A stretch of 64,000 nt of DNA. Origin: Halorubrum sp. GN11_10-6_MGM (GTDB lineage Archaea; Halobacteriota; Halobacteria; Halobacteriales; Haloferacaceae). Position 1 is the stretch's first letter. The number at the start of each line of letters is the position of its first letter. The translations under genes and the position numbers were made by a program. Under the pieces are notes generated by a model, which was given only the letters and a program-made list of their open reading frames with translations, did not search any database and was not told where the DNA came from. The stretch is from NCBI RefSeq assembly GCF_005435165.1, contig NZ_SGUC01000015.1:1-64000 (forward strand). Direction: 5' to 3'. Below, piece by piece: positions 19,598-28,349 of the stretch.

Positions 19598-21544
19598 ATG
19601 AGTGGCGTCGACTGGGAGGAAGACGATCCCTTCGAGGAGCAGCGGGACAAGATCGAGAATCCGATGAAGCGGCTGTTCGTCGAGTACGGCCGCGACTACG
19701 TCCCGCAGGTGACGGTCGGGGTGTTCGCGAGCGTCTTCGCGCGGCTGCTCGACCTGCTCCCGCCGCTAATGCTCGGGATCGCCATCGACGCCGTGTTCTA
19801 CGAGGACGCCCTGTTCAGCGAGCAGATCCCGCTGGTCGTCCTCCCCGACGCGTGGCTCCCGACGGGACAGACGGAACAGTTCTGGTTCACCATCGCCGTC
19901 ATCGGCGGCGCGTTCGGGATCGGCGCCGGGTTCCACTGGGTCCGCAACTGGGGGTTCAACGCGTTCGCGCAGAACATCCAGCACGACGTCCGGACGGACA
20001 CCTACGACAAGATGCAGCGGCTCAACATGGATTTCTTCTCGGACAAACAGACCGGGGAGATGATGTCCATCCTCTCGAACGACGTGAACCGGCTCGAACG
20101 GTTCTTAAACGACGGGATGAACTCCCTGTTCCGGCTGTCGGTGATGGTCCTCGGCATCGGCGTCCTCCTCTTCTGGATCAACTGGCAGCTCGCCTTGGTC
20201 GCGCTGCTGCCGGTACCGATCATCGGCGGGTTCACCTACCTGTTCATCAGGATCATCCAGCCGAAGTACGCCGAGGTGCGCTCGTCGGTCGGGAAGATGA
20301 ACTCTCGGCTTGAGAACAACCTCGGCGGCATTCAGGTGATCAAGTCGTCGAACACCGAACACTACGAGTCCGACCGGGTCGACGACGTCTCGATGGACTA
20401 CTTCGACGCCAACTGGGACGCGATCACGACCCGGATCAAGTTCTTCCCGGGGCTCCGCGTGCTCGCCGGGATCGGCTTCGTCCTCACGTTCGTCGTCGGG
20501 GGGCTCTGGGTGTTCCAAGAGAGCCCGCCGGGGCCGTTCACCGGCGAGCTCTCGGTCGGGATGTTCGTCGTCTTCATCCTCTACACGCAGCGGTTCATCT
20601 GGCCGATGGCCCAGTTCGGGCAGATCATCAACATGTACCAGCGCGCCCGCGCCTCCTCGGCGCGGATCTTCGGCCTGATGGACGAGCCGTCGCGGCTCGC
20701 CGAGGACCCGGGCGCCGAGGACCTCTCGGTCGGCGACGGGGACGTGGTCTACGACGACGTCTCCTTCGGCTACGACGAGGAGACGATCGTCGAGGACGTC
20801 GACTTCGCGGTCGAGGGCGGCGAGACGCTCGCGCTCGTGGGGCCCACCGGCGCCGGGAAGTCGACCGTCTTGAAGCTGCTCCTCCGGATGTACGACGTCG
20901 ACGAGGGCGCCATCGAGATCGACGGGCAGGACGTCCGCGACGTGACGCTCAAGTCGCTGCGCCGGTCGATCGGCTACGTCGGCCAGTCGTCGTACCTGTT
21001 CTACGGAACGGTCCGCGAGAACATCACCTACGGCACGTTCGACGCGACCGACGAGGAGGTCCGCGAGGCCGCCGAGGCCGCCGAGGCCCACGAGTTCATC
21101 GAGAACCTCCCCGACGGCTACGACACGATGGTCGGCGAGCGCGGCGTGAAGCTCTCCGGCGGGCAGCGCCAGCGCGTCACCATCGCGCGGGCGGTGCTGA
21201 AGGACCCGGACATCCTCATCCTCGACGAGGCGACCTCCGACGTCGACACGGAGACCGAGATGCTGATCCAGCGGTCGCTCGACCGGCTCACGGAGGACCG
21301 GACGACCTTCGCGATCGCCCACCGGCTCTCGACGATCAAGGACGCGGACACCATCCTCGTGTTGGAGGGCGGGCAGATCGTCGAGCGCGGCACGCACGAC
21401 GAACTGCTCGACAACGACGGGCTGTACGCGCACCTCTGGGGCGTTCAGGCGGGCGAGATCGACGAGCTGCCACAGGAGTTCATCGACCGCGCACAGGAGC
21501 GCACCGCCCGGATCGTCGAGGACGCCGAGAGCGACGACGACTGA
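19598..21544 (+). CDS. ABC exporter, fused permease and ATPase
   Basis: Half-transporter of 648 residues in the MsbA/lipid- or drug-exporter type. The N-terminal membrane domain (about 35-350) has six hydrophobic segments. The C-terminal ATPase has Walker A GPTGAGKST near residue 414, signature LSGGQRQR near 518, Walker B ILILDEATSDVD near 540 and the switch His in AIAHRLST near 572. It should work as a homodimer in the cytoplasmic membrane, coupling ATP hydrolysis to export. The substrate cannot be inferred. It appears monocistronic. Confidence 0.93.
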   Translation: MSGVDWEEDDPFEEQRDKIENPMKRLFVEYGRDYVPQVTVGVFASVFARLLDLLPPLMLGIAIDAVFYEDALFSEQIPLVVLPDAWLPTGQTEQFWFTIAVIGGAFGIGAGFHWVRNWGFNAFAQNIQHDVRTDTYDKMQRLNMDFFSDKQTGEMMSILSNDVNRLERFLNDGMNSLFRLSVMVLGIGVLLFWINWQLALVALLPVPIIGGFTYLFIRIIQPKYAEVRSSVGKMNSRLENNLGGIQVIKSSNTEHYESDRVDDVSMDYFDANWDAITTRIKFFPGLRVLAGIGFVLTFVVGGLWVFQESPPGPFTGELSVGMFVVFILYTQRFIWPMAQFGQIINMYQRARASSARIFGLMDEPSRLAEDPGAEDLSVGDGDVVYDDVSFGYDEETIVEDVDFAVEGGETLALVGPTGAGKSTVLKLLLRMYDVDEGAIEIDGQDVRDVTLKSLRRSIGYVGQSSYLFYGTVRENITYGTFDATDEEVREAAEAAEAHEFIENLPDGYDTMVGERGVKLSGGQRQRVTIARAVLKDPDILILDEATSDVDTETEMLIQRSLDRLTEDRTTFAIAHRLSTIKDADTILVLEGGQIVERGTHDELLDNDGLYAHLWGVQAGEIDELPQEFIDRAQERTARIVEDAESDDD

Positions 21545-21626
21545 CCGGGACCCCGAGACGGCGCAGAGCCGCGCGACCGCCCGAACGAACCGTCACCGCG
21601 GGAGCCGATCCGCTCCGCCAGAGCCG

Positions 21627-21938
21627 TCACCGCGGGAGCCGCGTCCACTCCTCCGAGGCCGTCTCCGCGGACGCGTCGGCGTACCCCAGCGCGTCGAGGA
21701 CGGCTTCGCGGACCTCCGAGGGGTCGCGGAACTGCGTCTCCTCGCGGCCTTCGAGCAGGCCGTCGAACCGCTCCGTCGACGTCCGTGTCTCCACGACCGC
21801 GGCACCGTACTGCTCTATCAGTTCCGCCGCCGTCACCGGGTAGCGGTGTTCGCGGAGCGCCCGCTTCAGCGGGCCGAATGTCACGGCTGAGGCCGGATCG
21901 TGCGCCTCCGGGTCGTGTTCCGCGTTGTCACCGCTCAT
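21627..21938 (-). CDS. DUF5789-type small haloarchaeal protein
   Basis: Protein of 103 residues starting MSGDNAEHDPEAHDPASAVTFGPLK. The core RYPVTAAELIEQYGAAVVE...REAVLDALGY matches a small family widespread in haloarchaea (DUF5789, related to DUF2795). Nine extra upstream codons are open, but the acidic MSGDN start is preferred. It is convergent with the ABC exporter gene and divergent from the creatininase-family gene. Function unknown. Confidence 0.75.
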   Translation of the reverse strand: MSGDNAEHDPEAHDPASAVTFGPLKRALREHRYPVTAAELIEQYGAAVVETRTSTERFDGLLEGREETQFRDPSEVREAVLDALGYADASAETASEEWTRLPR

Positions 21939-22102
21939 GAAGCCGCGATCCGTGCCGAGCGCCATAATACCCCGGGAGCGTCCGGGACGGGGGCCGGCAC
22001 GGCAGCCGAGCGCCGCGAGCGCGGCGAGCGCCGCGAGCGGCGGGTTCTCACGGCGCCGGCGACCACCGCCGCCTATACGACGCCGGCCGCCGAGGGTCCG
22101 GT

Positions 22103-22867
22103 ATGCGCCTCAGCGAGGTCACGTGGACGGACGTCCGCGACGCCGACGTCGACGTCGCGTTCCTCCCGGTCGGCAGCACGGAACAGCACGGGCCGCACGC
22201 CCCGCTCGGCACCGACGCGCTGAACGCCGTCGCGGTCGCCGAGGCCGGCGCCGACGCCTACGAGGGGCCGGGAGCGGGCGACACGCCGATGCCGGACCGA
22301 GGGGAGGTCGCGGTCGCGCCGCCGGTCCCGGTCGGCGTCGCCGAGGAACACCGCGCGTTCGACGGGACGATGTGGGTCTCCCCGGAGACGTTCCGGGCGT
22401 ACGTCCGCGAGGCCGCGGCGTCGCTGGTCTCGCACGGGATCGATCGCGTCGTGTTCGTCAACGGCCACGGGGGGAACGTCGAGGCGCTCGCGGAGGTCGC
22501 TCGCCGGTTCTCGCGCGACCCGGACCACGCGGGGTACGGCGTCGCTTTCACCTGGTTCGATGCCGTCGGCGACCACGCGAGCGACATGGGTCACGGGGGG
22601 CCGCTGGAGACGGCGCTGCTGCGCGCGACGAACCCGGAACTGGTCCGAGAGGACCGAGTCGACGAGGCGAGCGCGGGGGCCGCCGGCCGATGGGGTGAGT
22701 GGGTCGCCGGGGTGAACCTCGCGCACGACTCCGACGAGTTCACCGACAACGGCGTGGTCGGCGACCCCCGGGAGGGCGACGCCGAGCGCGGCGCGGTCCT
22801 GCTGGACCGTGCGAGCGCGGCGCTAGCGGAGCTGGCGGCGGCGGTCGTCGACCGAGACGCTGTGTGA
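22103..22867 (+). CDS. Creatininase-family amidohydrolase
   Basis: Metal-dependent amidase of 254 residues. Metal-site motifs are visible: STEQHGPHAPLGTD (Glu, His, Asp ligands near residues 33-44) and VNGHGGNVEAL near 114-121. The family includes creatininase and the archaeal formamide hydrolase ArfB of riboflavin/F420 biosynthesis. A role like ArfB is possible, but the sequence alone does not decide it. The ATG start directly precedes the conserved LSEVTWTDV. It is convergent with the next gene. Confidence 0.88.
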   Translation: MRLSEVTWTDVRDADVDVAFLPVGSTEQHGPHAPLGTDALNAVAVAEAGADAYEGPGAGDTPMPDRGEVAVAPPVPVGVAEEHRAFDGTMWVSPETFRAYVREAAASLVSHGIDRVVFVNGHGGNVEALAEVARRFSRDPDHAGYGVAFTWFDAVGDHASDMGHGGPLETALLRATNPELVREDRVDEASAGAAGRWGEWVAGVNLAHDSDEFTDNGVVGDPREGDAERGAVLLDRASAALAELAAAVVDRDAV

Positions 22868-22886
22868 GAGCGGTCCGCAGCGGTCG

Positions 22887-23303
22887 CTACTCCGCCGCGT
22901 CCTCGTCGCCGGAGTCTGCCGCGTCCTGAAGCGCGCCCCGGATCGCCGGGACGGTGCCGGTGAGAGAGGAGACCTCCTCGGCGGCGGCCTCGATGTCGCC
23001 GACGAGCGACTCCAGCTCCTCGATCTCGGCTTTGAGATCGTCGGCGTCGTCGAAGGCGTCGGCGCGCTCGCCGAGGACGTACGCCTTCTTCGCCGAGCGC
23101 ACGCCCTCGATGGCGTCCTCGGCGTCGAGCGCGGACTTCAGCCCGTTGAGCGCACCGAGGACGTTGTCCGCGTCGGTCTCCCACACCGCGTCGGGATCGG
23201 GGAGCGCCTCGCGCGCCGCCGCGAGGTGTTCCTCGACCTCGGCGCGGGTCTCTTCGGCCGCCTCGCCGAACAGGTCGTCGTCGTCGAACGTGGATTGGCT
23301 CAT
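22887..23303 (-). CDS. Haloarchaeal coiled-coil protein (DUF5790-like)
   Basis: Protein of 138 residues, highly acidic and predicted almost wholly helical (AAEETRAEVEEHLAAAREALPD...). No catalytic or binding motif is seen. It resembles a haloarchaeal family I recall as DUF5790; the label is tentative. It starts MSQSTFDDDDLFGEA and is convergent with the creatininase-family gene. Function unknown. Confidence 0.75.
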   Translation of the reverse strand: MSQSTFDDDDLFGEAAEETRAEVEEHLAAAREALPDPDAVWETDADNVLGALNGLKSALDAEDAIEGVRSAKKAYVLGERADAFDDADDLKAEIEELESLVGDIEAAAEEVSSLTGTVPAIRGALQDAADSGDEDAAE

Positions 23304-23530
23304 ACCGGACCCGTCGTGCCCGCACCGTTTAAAAACGCGCCCGAAAGCGGAAGTGAAACCGGCGACCGCGGAGACGCTCGGCGCCGGATCGAGCGAACGG
23401 CCCGTTCAGTTCCGGTCCGGGCGGACGGCGCGATCGGAGCGCGGGCGAGCGACGGTGCGGCTCAGGAACCGATCGCGCCACCCGAGAATCCTCAGTGCTT
23501 TTTAAGTCACCACCCGGAGTTCGGGGAGGT

Positions 23531-24085
23531 ATGTCAACGAGAGAAGTAACGCTGCGAAGCACGATCGGCGGCGTCTCGGTCGAGGGGAAGCTCCACACGC
23601 TCAGCGTCTGGTTCATCCTCGCGCTGCGGCTGATGATCGGTCTCGCGTTCTTCCAGAGCGGGCTCGACAAGGTCCTGAGCGGAGAGTTCAGCGCCGCGGG
23701 CTACCTCCAGAACGCGCCCGCCGCGAACGGGAGCCCGGCCGCCGGCCTGTTCACCGCGATGGGCGAGAACGCGCTGTTCGTCGACTTCGTGAACGTCGCG
23801 GTGCCGTGGGGCGAGGTGCTCATCGGCCTCGGCGTGATCGTCGGGTTCCTCACGCGACTCGCCTCGTTCTGGGGCGCGTTCATGATGCTCCTCTTCTACC
23901 TCGGCAACTGGGACATCTCGCACGGCTACATCAACGGCGACTTCGCGTACATGCTCGTGTTCCTCTCGGTCGCCGCGTTCGGCGCCGGGCGGATCCTCGG
24001 GCTCGACTCGTTCGTCGAGGAGTACGACGTCGGCGGCCAGCCGCTCGTCGAGCGGTACCCCTGGACGCGCTACCTCCTCGGGTGA
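23531..24085 (+). CDS. DoxX-family membrane protein
   Basis: Integral membrane protein of 184 residues with four predicted membrane segments (about 27-47, 85-105, 108-130, 138-158). FFQSGLDKVLSGEF and WGEVLIGLGVIVGFLTRLAS are typical of DoxX, a family related to the small subunit of the terminal quinol oxidase of Acidianus. MSTREVTLRS was chosen as the start over an upstream ATG (MLFKSPPG), which lies in sequence without coding character. It lies 111 nt upstream of the phototransducer gene; a separate promoter there makes co-transcription unlikely. Confidence 0.85.
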   Translation: MSTREVTLRSTIGGVSVEGKLHTLSVWFILALRLMIGLAFFQSGLDKVLSGEFSAAGYLQNAPAANGSPAAGLFTAMGENALFVDFVNVAVPWGEVLIGLGVIVGFLTRLASFWGAFMMLLFYLGNWDISHGYINGDFAYMLVFLSVAAFGAGRILGLDSFVEEYDVGGQPLVERYPWTRYLLG

Positions 24086-24196
24086 GGGGCCGTCCACTCC
24101 GGCGCTGACGGCCGGTTCCGCCTCGGATACCGTTATCACACGCAATATTCGGGTGGCAGTTATTATCCCGATACGATCCCAGTCGTTCTAATACAC

Positions 24197-25867
24197 ATGC
24201 AAGTGGGATCGTCCTCCGGGGTTCGATCGAGTTACGGCGCGAAGCTCGCGCTGTCGCTGATCGGGGTCATGGGGGTCTCAGTTTCATACGGGGTCATCGT
24301 CTACCTCCGGGCGGAGGAGGCCGGCGCCGCGGGCGCAGCGGTGCGTTCCGGGCTCATCGGGATGACGCTGTTGACGGTGATCGGGCTCGCGCTCATCGGG
24401 GTCACCGTCGGATCGAACACGGTCATCTCCCTTCGACAGCTCACGGCCAAGGCCGAGCGGATGGCGGAAGGAGACCTCGACGTGCGACTGGAAACGGGGC
24501 GAACAGACGAGATAGGGCGGCTGTTCGGGGCGTTCGACGCCATGCGATCGTCGCTCCGAACTGAGATCGACGACGCCGAAACGGCCCGCGAGGAGGCGGA
24601 GCGGGCGCGCCGGGAGGCGACGGAGCGCGCCGAGACGGTCGAGCGCAAGGCGACCGAGTACGAGTCGGCGATGCGCGCGCTCGCCGACGGCGACCTGACC
24701 CGGCGGGTCGACGCCGACGCAGACAACGAGGCGATGGCGCGGGTCGGCACTGCGTTCAACGAGATGGCCGACGAGCTGGAGGAGACCGTCGCGTCCGTCG
24801 CGACCGTCGCCGAGGACACCGCCGACGTGGCCGGGACCGTCGACGACCGCACGGACGACCTGCGGGCGACGACCGGGACCGTGAGCGAGGCGGTGACGGA
24901 GATCGCCGAGGGTGCGCGCACCCAGCGCGACGACCTCCAAGCGGCGACCGACGAGGCCGAGAACCTCGCGTCCTCGGCCGAGGAGGTCGCCTCCACCGTC
25001 ACCGACGTGGCGGAGACGGCGGAGCACGCGGCCGCGGTCGGCGAGGAGGGCCGCGAGGCCGCCGAGGAGGCGCTCGCGGAGATGGACGCGGTCGAGGAGA
25101 CGACCGCGGAGACGACCGCGGAGGTCGAGGCGCTCGCCGAGGAGGTCGAGGAGATCGGAGAGGTGGTCGACACCATCTCGGAGATCGCGGAGCAGACGAA
25201 CCTGCTCGCGCTGAACGCCTCGATCGAGGCGGCCCGCTCCGGCGCAGAGGGCGCCGGCTTCGCGGTCGTCGCCGAGGAGGTGAAGGCGCTGGCCGAGGAG
25301 ACGCAGGAGTCCGCGAGCGAGATCGAAGCCCGGATCCGCTCCGTCCAAGAGCGGGCGGAGACGGGCGCCGACGCGATGGCGCGCACCGAACAGCGGATCT
25401 CCGCCGGCGTCGACACGGTCGAGACGTCTATCGACGCCTTGGAGCGCCTCGCGGAGGCCTCCGAGCGTACCGACACCAGCATGACCGAGATCACCCGCGC
25501 GACCGAGACGCAGGCTGACTCCGTCGACGCGGTCGTCGGCCACGTCGAGGACGTCTCCGCGATCAGCGCGCAGACGGCCAGCGCGGCCGGCGACGTCACC
25601 GGCGCGGTCGACGAACAGGAGCAGACCCTCGGGGCGGTCGAAACCGCGGCCGGGTCGCTCTCCGACCGCGCGCTCGCGCTGCGCGACGCGGTCGACGACT
25701 TCGAGTTCGCGGCCGACAACGGGCTCGCCGGGAACACGGACGGCGCGGACGCGACCGCCACGGCGGTCTCTGACGGGGGGACCGCGGACGGCGACGAAAC
25801 CGAGTTCGACTTCTCACGCGCCGACGGGAGGGGCGACGACGCGGCCGCCGAGGAGGGGGTGAACTGA
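24197..25867 (+). CDS. htrII: Phototaxis transducer HtrII (methyl-accepting protein)
   Basis: Signal transducer of 556 residues for the adjacent sensory rhodopsin. Two membrane helices (about 17-36 and 52-76) are joined by a very short outer loop, so there is no ligand-binding domain. A HAMP domain (about 76-128) and a second HAMP-like unit (about 155-197) follow. The long methyl-accepting coiled coil has its signalling tip [20 protein letters not shown] near residues 325-345. The short loop is as in Natronomonas HtrII. Asn74 lies at the cytoplasmic end of helix 2, where NpHtrII has a rhodopsin-contacting Asn. Its stop is one base before the sopII ATG. It should signal to a CheA/CheW complex not in this window. 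Confidence 0.93.
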   Translation: MQVGSSSGVRSSYGAKLALSLIGVMGVSVSYGVIVYLRAEEAGAAGAAVRSGLIGMTLLTVIGLALIGVTVGSNTVISLRQLTAKAERMAEGDLDVRLETGRTDEIGRLFGAFDAMRSSLRTEIDDAETAREEAERARREATERAETVERKATEYESAMRALADGDLTRRVDADADNEAMARVGTAFNEMADELEETVASVATVAEDTADVAGTVDDRTDDLRATTGTVSEAVTEIAEGARTQRDDLQAATDEAENLASSAEEVASTVTDVAETAEHAAAVGEEGREAAEEALAEMDAVEETTAETTAEVEALAEEVEEIGEVVDTISEIAEQTNLLALNASIEAARSGAEGAGFAVVAEEVKALAEETQESASEIEARIRSVQERAETGADAMARTEQRISAGVDTVETSIDALERLAEASERTDTSMTEITRATETQADSVDAVVGHVEDVSAISAQTASAAGDVTGAVDEQEQTLGAVETAAGSLSDRALALRDAVDDFEFAADNGLAGNTDGADATATAVSDGGTADGDETEFDFSRADGRGDDAAAEEGVN

Positions 25868-25868
25868 G

Positions 25869-26645
25869 ATGCTCGTCGACACCGCCATTTGGGCGTGGAT
25901 CGGCGCCCTCGCGATGGGCGCCGGGACGATTCCGCCGCTGTGGGCGTGGTTCGCTCGGTCCTCGGAGACCGACGAGTCGCACGCCGTCTACTACGGCACC
26001 CTCGCCGGGGTCACCGGCATCGCGGCGATCGCGTACGTCCTGATGGCGCTCGGGGTCGGCAGCGTCTCGCTGTCGGCCGGAGAGCTCGACGTCGCTCGGT
26101 ACGTCGACTGGCTCCTAACGACGCCGCTTCTGCTGCTCTACCTCGGCCTGCTCGCGCGGCCGTCCCGGCGCGTGCTCGCCGGACTGATCGGCGTCGACGT
26201 GGTGATCATCGCCGGCGGGATCACCGCCGCCGCGACCGCCGGAACGGTCTCGTGGGTCACCTTCGGCGTCGCCGGGGTCGCGTACCTCGCGCTCGTCTAC
26301 GGGCTGCTCGTCTCGCTTCCGCGGTCGGCCTCGGCGGAGAGCGACCGAGTCCGCGCCGTCTTCGGTACGCTTCGGAACATCACTGTGGTGTTGTGGACGC
26401 TGTATCCGGTCGTGTGGCTACTTGCACCCACCGGACTCGGCCTGCTGACGCCCGCGACGGAGATGCTCGTGTTCGTCTACCTCGACATCGTCTCGAAGGT
26501 CGGCTTCGTCGTCGTCGCGGTCGCGGGCGCGGACGCGCTCGACCGCCTCGGTGCCGGCAGCGGCCTCGGGGCGGACGCCGAACGCGAGTTCGCCGCCGCC
26601 GACTCCGCGGGCGAAGGGCAGACGACGGTCCTCGGCGACGACTGA
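25869..26645 (+). CDS. sop2: Sensory rhodopsin II (blue-light repellent receptor)
   Basis: Seven-helix retinal protein of 258 residues. Compared with Natronomonas SRII, it has the counter-ion Asp80 (Asp75), Arg77 (Arg72), Schiff-base Lys210 (Lys205), Tyr179 (Tyr174) and Tyr204 (Tyr199), all with the same +5 offset. YYGTLAGVTGIAAIAYVLMALGVG and LLTPATEML are SRII-like rather than SRI-like. Thr204 of the Natronomonas protein, needed for signalling with Tyr174, is Ser209 here, a conservative change. The gene follows htrII by one base, the usual transducer-receptor operon. It absorbs blue-green light and triggers avoidance through HtrII. Confidence 0.93.
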   Translation: MLVDTAIWAWIGALAMGAGTIPPLWAWFARSSETDESHAVYYGTLAGVTGIAAIAYVLMALGVGSVSLSAGELDVARYVDWLLTTPLLLLYLGLLARPSRRVLAGLIGVDVVIIAGGITAAATAGTVSWVTFGVAGVAYLALVYGLLVSLPRSASAESDRVRAVFGTLRNITVVLWTLYPVVWLLAPTGLGLLTPATEMLVFVYLDIVSKVGFVVVAVAGADALDRLGAGSGLGADAEREFAAADSAGEGQTTVLGDD

Positions 26646-26679
26646 GCCGCGGACCGTTTCCCCTCTGTCGCCTTTTTGT

Positions 26680-27759
26680 TCACTCCCCGTCCGCGACGAG
26701 GTCCTCGTAGCGCGCGCCGGTCTGTTTCAGCGTCGCCGTCGAGTAGAGCCGCTCGTGGGGAAAGGGGAGGTGGTCGGCCGCCAGCTCGTCGATCTTCGCG
26801 TCGACGGCGTCGGCCTCGCGGCCGTGGATCATCGTGAACAGGTTGTACTCCCAGTCCTGGTCGGGGCGCCGGGGCCGGTGGTAACAGAGGGTGACGTACG
26901 GGAGGCTGCCGACCGCCTCACCGCGCTCGTCCAGTTCGTCGTCCGGCACGTCCCAGACCACCATACAGTTGTTCGTGAACCCGGTGACGACGTGGTTGAC
27001 GACGCAGCCGATCCGTTTGATACAGCCGTCCGCGAGCAGGCGCTCGACCGCCGCGAGCACGTCGTCGACGGTCGGGTCGACGCCGGACCCGCTCGCGGCG
27101 ATCTCGCTTGCCACGTCGGCGTACGGCGTCGCCGACAGCGGGAAGCCGTCCTGAATCGCCAAGAGGAGGTCGGCCTCCAGGTCGCTCAGGTCCCCGCGAG
27201 CGTCCTCGGAGATTCGGGTGGCGGAGACGTCGGTCTCCTCCAGCGATTCCCTGGCGAACCGGTCCCCGTTGACGACGGGGAACTCGAGGTCGATGTAGTA
27301 GTCGGTCAGCATCGGGAGCGCCAGCACCTCGCAGTCGGTGCGCTCCTCGATCTCCGCGAGGATCTCGTCGCGCGTCTCCCGCGAGCCCGCGGTGACGACG
27401 AACCACTGGTTCCACTCGTGATCTCGCCGGTAGTTGTGGTTCACCTGCCGGTAGCCGTTGATCACCTCGGCGACCTCGTCGAAGCGGTCCTCGGGCGCAC
27501 GCACCGCCGCGAGCGTCGACGAACCGATGACTGGCGGGTTGAGGACGGCTCCGAACCGCCGGAACACGCCGCGCTCGCGGAGGTTTCGGACCCGATCGAG
27601 GATCGCGTCGGCGTCGACGTCGGTTCCCGTCTCGGCCGAAATTTCGCGGGCGACCCGCTCGAACGGTCGAGGTTCGACGGGGAAGCCGCTCTGGTACTCG
27701 TCGATGAGGGCCGCGTCGACCGCGTCGAGGTCGGCCCGCCAGTCGGCGTCCAGACTCAT
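26680..27759 (-). CDS. Siroheme decarboxylase, AhbA-AhbB fusion
   Basis: Protein of 359 residues built from two tandem Lrp/AsnC-like units. The first (about 10-165) has FERVAREISAETG..., the FRRFGAVLNP motif and YRRDHEWNQWFVV. The second (about 190-350) has FPLSATPYADVASEI, IKRIGCVVNH and the repeat-equivalent YHRPRRPDQDWEYNLF. Both match the subunits AhbA and AhbB, which decarboxylate siroheme to 12,18-didecarboxysiroheme in the alternative archaeal haem pathway. In many organisms they are separate genes; here one chain carries both. The HTH halves are thought not to act as regulators. Confidence 0.88.
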   Translation of the reverse strand: MSLDADWRADLDAVDAALIDEYQSGFPVEPRPFERVAREISAETGTDVDADAILDRVRNLRERGVFRRFGAVLNPPVIGSSTLAAVRAPEDRFDEVAEVINGYRQVNHNYRRDHEWNQWFVVTAGSRETRDEILAEIEERTDCEVLALPMLTDYYIDLEFPVVNGDRFARESLEETDVSATRISEDARGDLSDLEADLLLAIQDGFPLSATPYADVASEIAASGSGVDPTVDDVLAAVERLLADGCIKRIGCVVNHVVTGFTNNCMVVWDVPDDELDERGEAVGSLPYVTLCYHRPRRPDQDWEYNLFTMIHGREADAVDAKIDELAADHLPFPHERLYSTATLKQTGARYEDLVADGE

Positions 27760-27848
27760 TGCGTCGGTTAGGGGGCGGGCGTACCTACAGGTTTCGGAGA
27801 GCGTCGATCGTCAGCGGGACGCACGTGGGGCGTCAGAGCGTCTGCGAG

Positions 27849-28007
27849 TCAGTCGTCGGCGGGCGCGTCGCCCGGCGTCGGGGCGAACGCCCGGGCGCTC
27901 TCCTCCAGCTGCGCCGTCGAGCAGCCGCCGACGGTCGCGGCCTGTTCGAGCGTCAGGGTGCGGGAGCGGTACAGCGTGAGCGCGGTGGCGACGGATTTGG
28001 ACGTCAT
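27849..28007 (-). CDS. Small haloarchaeal protein, helix-turn-helix-like
   Basis: Protein of 52 residues (MTSKSVATALTLYRSRTLTLEQAATVGGCSTAQLEESARAF...). TLTLEQAATVGGCSTAQLEES resembles a helix-turn-helix, as in small antitoxin-like or UPF0175-type proteins. No partner toxin is seen. A strong TATA box 32 nt upstream (28035-28044) supports the ATG at 28007. It lies 89 nt downstream of the ahb fusion start, on the same strand, and may be transcribed toward it. Confidence 0.65.
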   Translation of the reverse strand: MTSKSVATALTLYRSRTLTLEQAATVGGCSTAQLEESARAFAPTPGDAPADD

Positions 28008-28349
28008 CGGGTACAACCAACCAATAGATGGACGAATATATAACTCTGACGGCATAGTAGCCCTGATACAAAATGCTAAAGCTTTTAAACTGTCTGTTTG
28101 TTTCTTATTTTTACTAGCAACCGACCATACGTGTTTTTCTTGTGTGCGAGCAAGTCCCACGGAGCCGGCGGGGACGACCGCGCTCGCCCGGGTCCGAGGC
28201 TCCCGCGCGCCGACCCCGATCTCGCGGTCGCGTCGATCTCGCGTCGTTCCGCGTCGTTCCGCGTCGAGCGGGCCGAAGCCCCGTCGACGCGTTCCCGTCG
28301 CACGGGAGCCGAACGGGGGACTTTTCGTTCGGAAGCCCGAACAGCGCGT
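28008..28349. other. Intergenic region with AT-rich segment
   Basis: 342 nt between two divergent genes. The segment 28015-28145 is very AT-rich for this genome. It holds the TATA box of the small minus-strand gene, a GCTTTTAAAC box at 28080-28089 readable on both strands, and a T-rich run (TGTTTGTTTCTTATTTTTAC). The rest is G+C-rich with no supported gene. An ACTTTTCG box at about 28319-28326 is 27 nt before the next ATG and may be its promoter. Confidence 0.5.
28035..28044 (-). promoter_or_regulatory. TATA box for the 52-residue protein gene
   Basis: Minus strand reads GTTATATATT, centred about 33 nt before the ATG at 28007. Initiation would fall about 6 nt before the start codon, giving a near-leaderless mRNA. 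Confidence 0.6.
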
